Assembly: GCA_002426555.1 (NCBI GenBank)
Contig: DIQU01000089.1
Location: 1 to 8,444, forward strand
Direction of reading: 5' to 3'
Length of the DNA stretch: 8,444 nucleotides
From: Firmicutes bacterium UBA5454
GTDB taxonomy: Bacteria > Bacillota > Clostridia > Caldicoprobacterales > DTU083
How positions within the stretch are numbered: position 1 is the first letter of the stretch; each line of letters begins with the position of its first letter. A program made the translations under genes and the position numbers. The notes under the pieces were generated by a model. The model had not been told where the DNA came from and ran no database searches. It saw nothing but the letters and a program-made list of their open reading frames with translations. Shown piece after piece: positions 6,341 through 8,444 of this stretch.

Positions 6341-8444
6341 ATCATATGTTTTGTTTGTTTTGGTTTTTATACTGATATTTACCGTAACTGCACCGGTTTC
6401 AGCTGATAATCCTCCTCCAAAGACTATCCATATTACCAGTGCAGAAGACTTAAGGGAATTAGCCTGGAATTGCTCCTTCGATAAATGGTCCCAAGGGAGG
6501 ACGGTGGTTTTGGAAGGAGATATTGACTTAAGGAACGAAGAATTTACGCCGATACCTACATTTGGCGGTATTTTTGACGGGAAAGGTCATATAATCAGCG
6601 GATTAAATATAGCAGTGGAAGGTTCCAATCAGGGGCTTTTCAGATATATTCAAGAGGACGCAGTAATTAAGGATTTAAATGTAAAAGGTATTGTAACACC
6701 GAAAGGAGACAAAAGCAATATAGGTGGAATAGCAGGACACAACAATGGATTGTTGGAGAGATGCAATGTTACAGCTTATATAAAAGGTAAGGATGTTGTG
6801 GGAGGCATTGCCGGGTGGAATGGAACTACGGGTAAAATCATAAATTCATCCTTCAGCGGTACTGTATATGGGCAAAATACAGCAGGGGGTATTACAGGAT
6901 ATAATGCAGGCACCATTCTCAAATGCTCCAATGATTCCAACGTAAACACAACAGTTGAAGAAAGTGAGCTGGACTTTCAGAGTTTAACCATAGAGGATAT
7001 TCATCTGGAGAGACTCATGTCAGATGCAATGGATATTGGGGGTATATCCGGGATAAATACAGGTATTATCATGAGCTCTGAGAATAAAGGTACTGTAGGC
7101 TACCCCAGTGTAGGCTATAATGTCGGTGGCATTGTCGGCCGCCAATCCGGCTATATTTCTGATTGTGTGAATTATGGAACAATCTATGGGAGAAAAGAAG
7201 TTGGAGGTATAGTAGGACAGATGGAGCCCCATGTGAATACCTTGATTTCACCATCTAAATTGGTGCAGCTGCAGAATGAGATGAACCTGCTGCAGTCTTC
7301 CATAACCAGGATGATCGGCAACACTAGGTTTGCTTCTGATTTGATGACACAGAATTTTTCTCTAATTCAAGCAGATATTGACAAAAGTATCATCAGCATA
7401 GAATCTCTTGTTGACCAAATAGAAGGTGTGATAATTGAAGGAGTAAACAAAATAAGTGTAATTTCTGTAGAATCATTAAATCGCTTGATTTCAATAGTAG
7501 AGTCACTTGAGAGTACAATGGCTGTAATGAAGGATGCCATGGTTCCCATCAGAAGTTCAATTGAAAATCTTTCCAAGGCTTTTGATGAAATATCGAATGT
7601 CATGGATAGTTTTGATGAGCTTTCTGATTCACTTTCTGCTTCAATAGATGACCTTGAAATAGAAATCACCAGGGCATGGGAAAATATGGATTCAGCACAG
7701 AAATTACTGGAGGAATCTGCAACAATTATTATAAAAGTATTGAGTGAAGATGAAATATTGGATGATGCCTTTTCAGATTTAATGGAAGAGCTTCAAAAAG
7801 AAACACCTGATATGATCAAGGTGGCAGGATATTTGGAAATAATATATGAACAGGTCCAGGTAATAGCTAATGAGCTGCAAGAAAGTGATATACCTGGAAA
7901 GCTTGATTCTGCCGTTAATTATATCATTGATGCCGGAAAGAATATGGAAAATGCCATGGGTATGATAAAGGAAATGATGGATGAGGCTGGGGAAAATATA
8001 TCAGGTGTGATCACCAGTATGGAGGATGCTCTTATTTATATGGAACTTGCTATAGATGAAATTGCCCTTGGACTGGATATCATGGTAAGTGCCTTGGATA
8101 TTATGGATGATATGCTGGATGAAACAATTGACCTGCTTAAATATATTTCAAGCCAATTTGTATCTGACACCCAAATTGCGGACGACTTGTACCAGAAGAC
8201 CAAGGAAGAACTTTTTACATCGATAGGTGATATGTCTCAATCTCTTTCCGTGTTCATGAACGACATGAATGAATCAGGGAATTTAATAATGGATGATATG
8301 CAATCATTGAGCGATCAGCTTTTTAAAGTTATGAACCTTATGCTTGCTATTATCTCGGATTTGAATATTGATAATGAGGACTTGGAAAATTTAGTTGAAG
8401 ATGTATCTGCTGAAGACATAGACAACAGCACAGAAGGGAAGGTT
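6327..8444 (+). CDS. Secreted GLUG-repeat protein with long helical domain (partial, runs off the window)
   Basis: The reading frame is open for 706 codons up to the last base, so the C-terminus is missing. Residues 1-26 form a signal peptide: MKK, a hydrophobic core about 8-21, and likely cleavage after PVSA. Residues 27-120 look like the entry part of a beta-helix (LEGDIDL, GIFDGKGH, ISGLNI). GLUG-type repeats follow, marked by GGIAG (133-137), GGIAG (159-163), GGITG (187-191), GGISG (238-242), GGIVG (267-271) and GGIVG (293-297), each followed by stretches such as GLLERCN or GYISDCVNYGTI. A helical insert (211-236) interrupts them. From about 310 to 706 the sequence changes to acidic, Met-rich, almost proline-free helix with 3-4 hydrophobic spacing, probably coiled coil. 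It should act outside the membrane, secreted or anchored by a missing C-terminal segment. The 14-base overlap with the MMPL gene suggests it works with that exporter. GLUG repeats occur in surface proteins, including some peptidases and adhesins; no catalytic motif was seen. Confidence 0.88.
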   Translation, partial: MKKAESYVLFVLVFILIFTVTAPVSADNPPPKTIHITSAEDLRELAWNCSFDKWSQGRTVVLEGDIDLRNEEFTPIPTFGGIFDGKGHIISGLNIAVEGSNQGLFRYIQEDAVIKDLNVKGIVTPKGDKSNIGGIAGHNNGLLERCNVTAYIKGKDVVGGIAGWNGTTGKIINSSFSGTVYGQNTAGGITGYNAGTILKCSNDSNVNTTVEESELDFQSLTIEDIHLERLMSDAMDIGGISGINTGIIMSSENKGTVGYPSVGYNVGGIVGRQSGYISDCVNYGTIYGRKEVGGIVGQMEPHVNTLISPSKLVQLQNEMNLLQSSITRMIGNTRFASDLMTQNFSLIQADIDKSIISIESLVDQIEGVIIEGVNKISVISVESLNRLISIVESLESTMAVMKDAMVPIRSSIENLSKAFDEISNVMDSFDELSDSLSASIDDLEIEITRAWENMDSAQKLLEESATIIIKVLSEDEILDDAFSDLMEELQKETPDMIKVAGYLEIIYEQVQVIANELQESDIPGKLDSAVNYIIDAGKNMENAMGMIKEMMDEAGENISGVITSMEDALIYMELAIDEIALGLDIMVSALDIMDDMLDETIDLLKYISSQFVSDTQIADDLYQKTKEELFTSIGDMSQSLSVFMNDMNESGNLIMDDMQSLSDQLFKVMNLMLAIISDLNIDNEDLENLVEDVSAEDIDNSTEGKV

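Noticed and set aside
7367..7669. Minus-strand 100-codon frame opposite the GLUG protein.
   Set aside because: It is low-complexity Ser/Ile/Glu-rich sequence that mirrors the helical coding region on the plus strand.

Overview
The window reads as chromosomal DNA of an AT-rich Gram-positive anaerobe, most likely a member of the Firmicutes/Clostridia. This is inferred from the AT bias, strong AGGAGG-type ribosome sites 5-9 bases before the starts, an MMPL-type exporter paired with a secreted protein rather than with an outer-membrane channel, and GLUG repeats. The exact taxon cannot be named from the sequence alone. All supported genes are on the + strand.

Left part (1-2368), sugar catabolism: the last 29 codons of an AraC-type regulator are followed after 21 bases by a TIM-barrel sugar isomerase/epimerase with an intact Glu-Asp-His-Glu metal site. 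After a 97-base spacer carrying a degraded repeat comes a full-length L-rhamnose isomerase (rhaA), closed by a strong Rho-independent terminator at 2342-2368. The layout suggests an AraC-regulated L-rhamnose (or related deoxysugar/ketose) module. No rhamnulokinase or aldolase gene is in the window.

Middle part (2369-3871): about 300 bases of AT-rich sequence without a convincing gene, then a complete Gfo/Idh/MocA-family NAD(P)-dependent oxidoreductase of unknown substrate. It is followed by a 176-base regulatory region with a good sigma-A-like promoter, two copies of a palindromic 10-mer placed around its -10 box, and a 23-base inverted repeat in the leader.

Right part (3872-8444), cell-envelope export: an 822-residue MMPL/RND-superfamily transporter, with both intramembrane Asp-Tyr pairs and an unusual bactofilin-like cytoplasmic tail, overlaps by 14 bases a secreted protein that runs off the window after 706 codons. 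That protein has a signal peptide, six GLUG-type repeats and then about 400 residues of acidic, Met-rich, heptad-like helix. The overlap and the shared promoter suggest a transporter-plus-extracytoplasmic-partner system. This pair, with its palindrome-rich promoter, is the most interesting part of the window. No tRNA, rRNA, CRISPR array or insertion sequence was seen.
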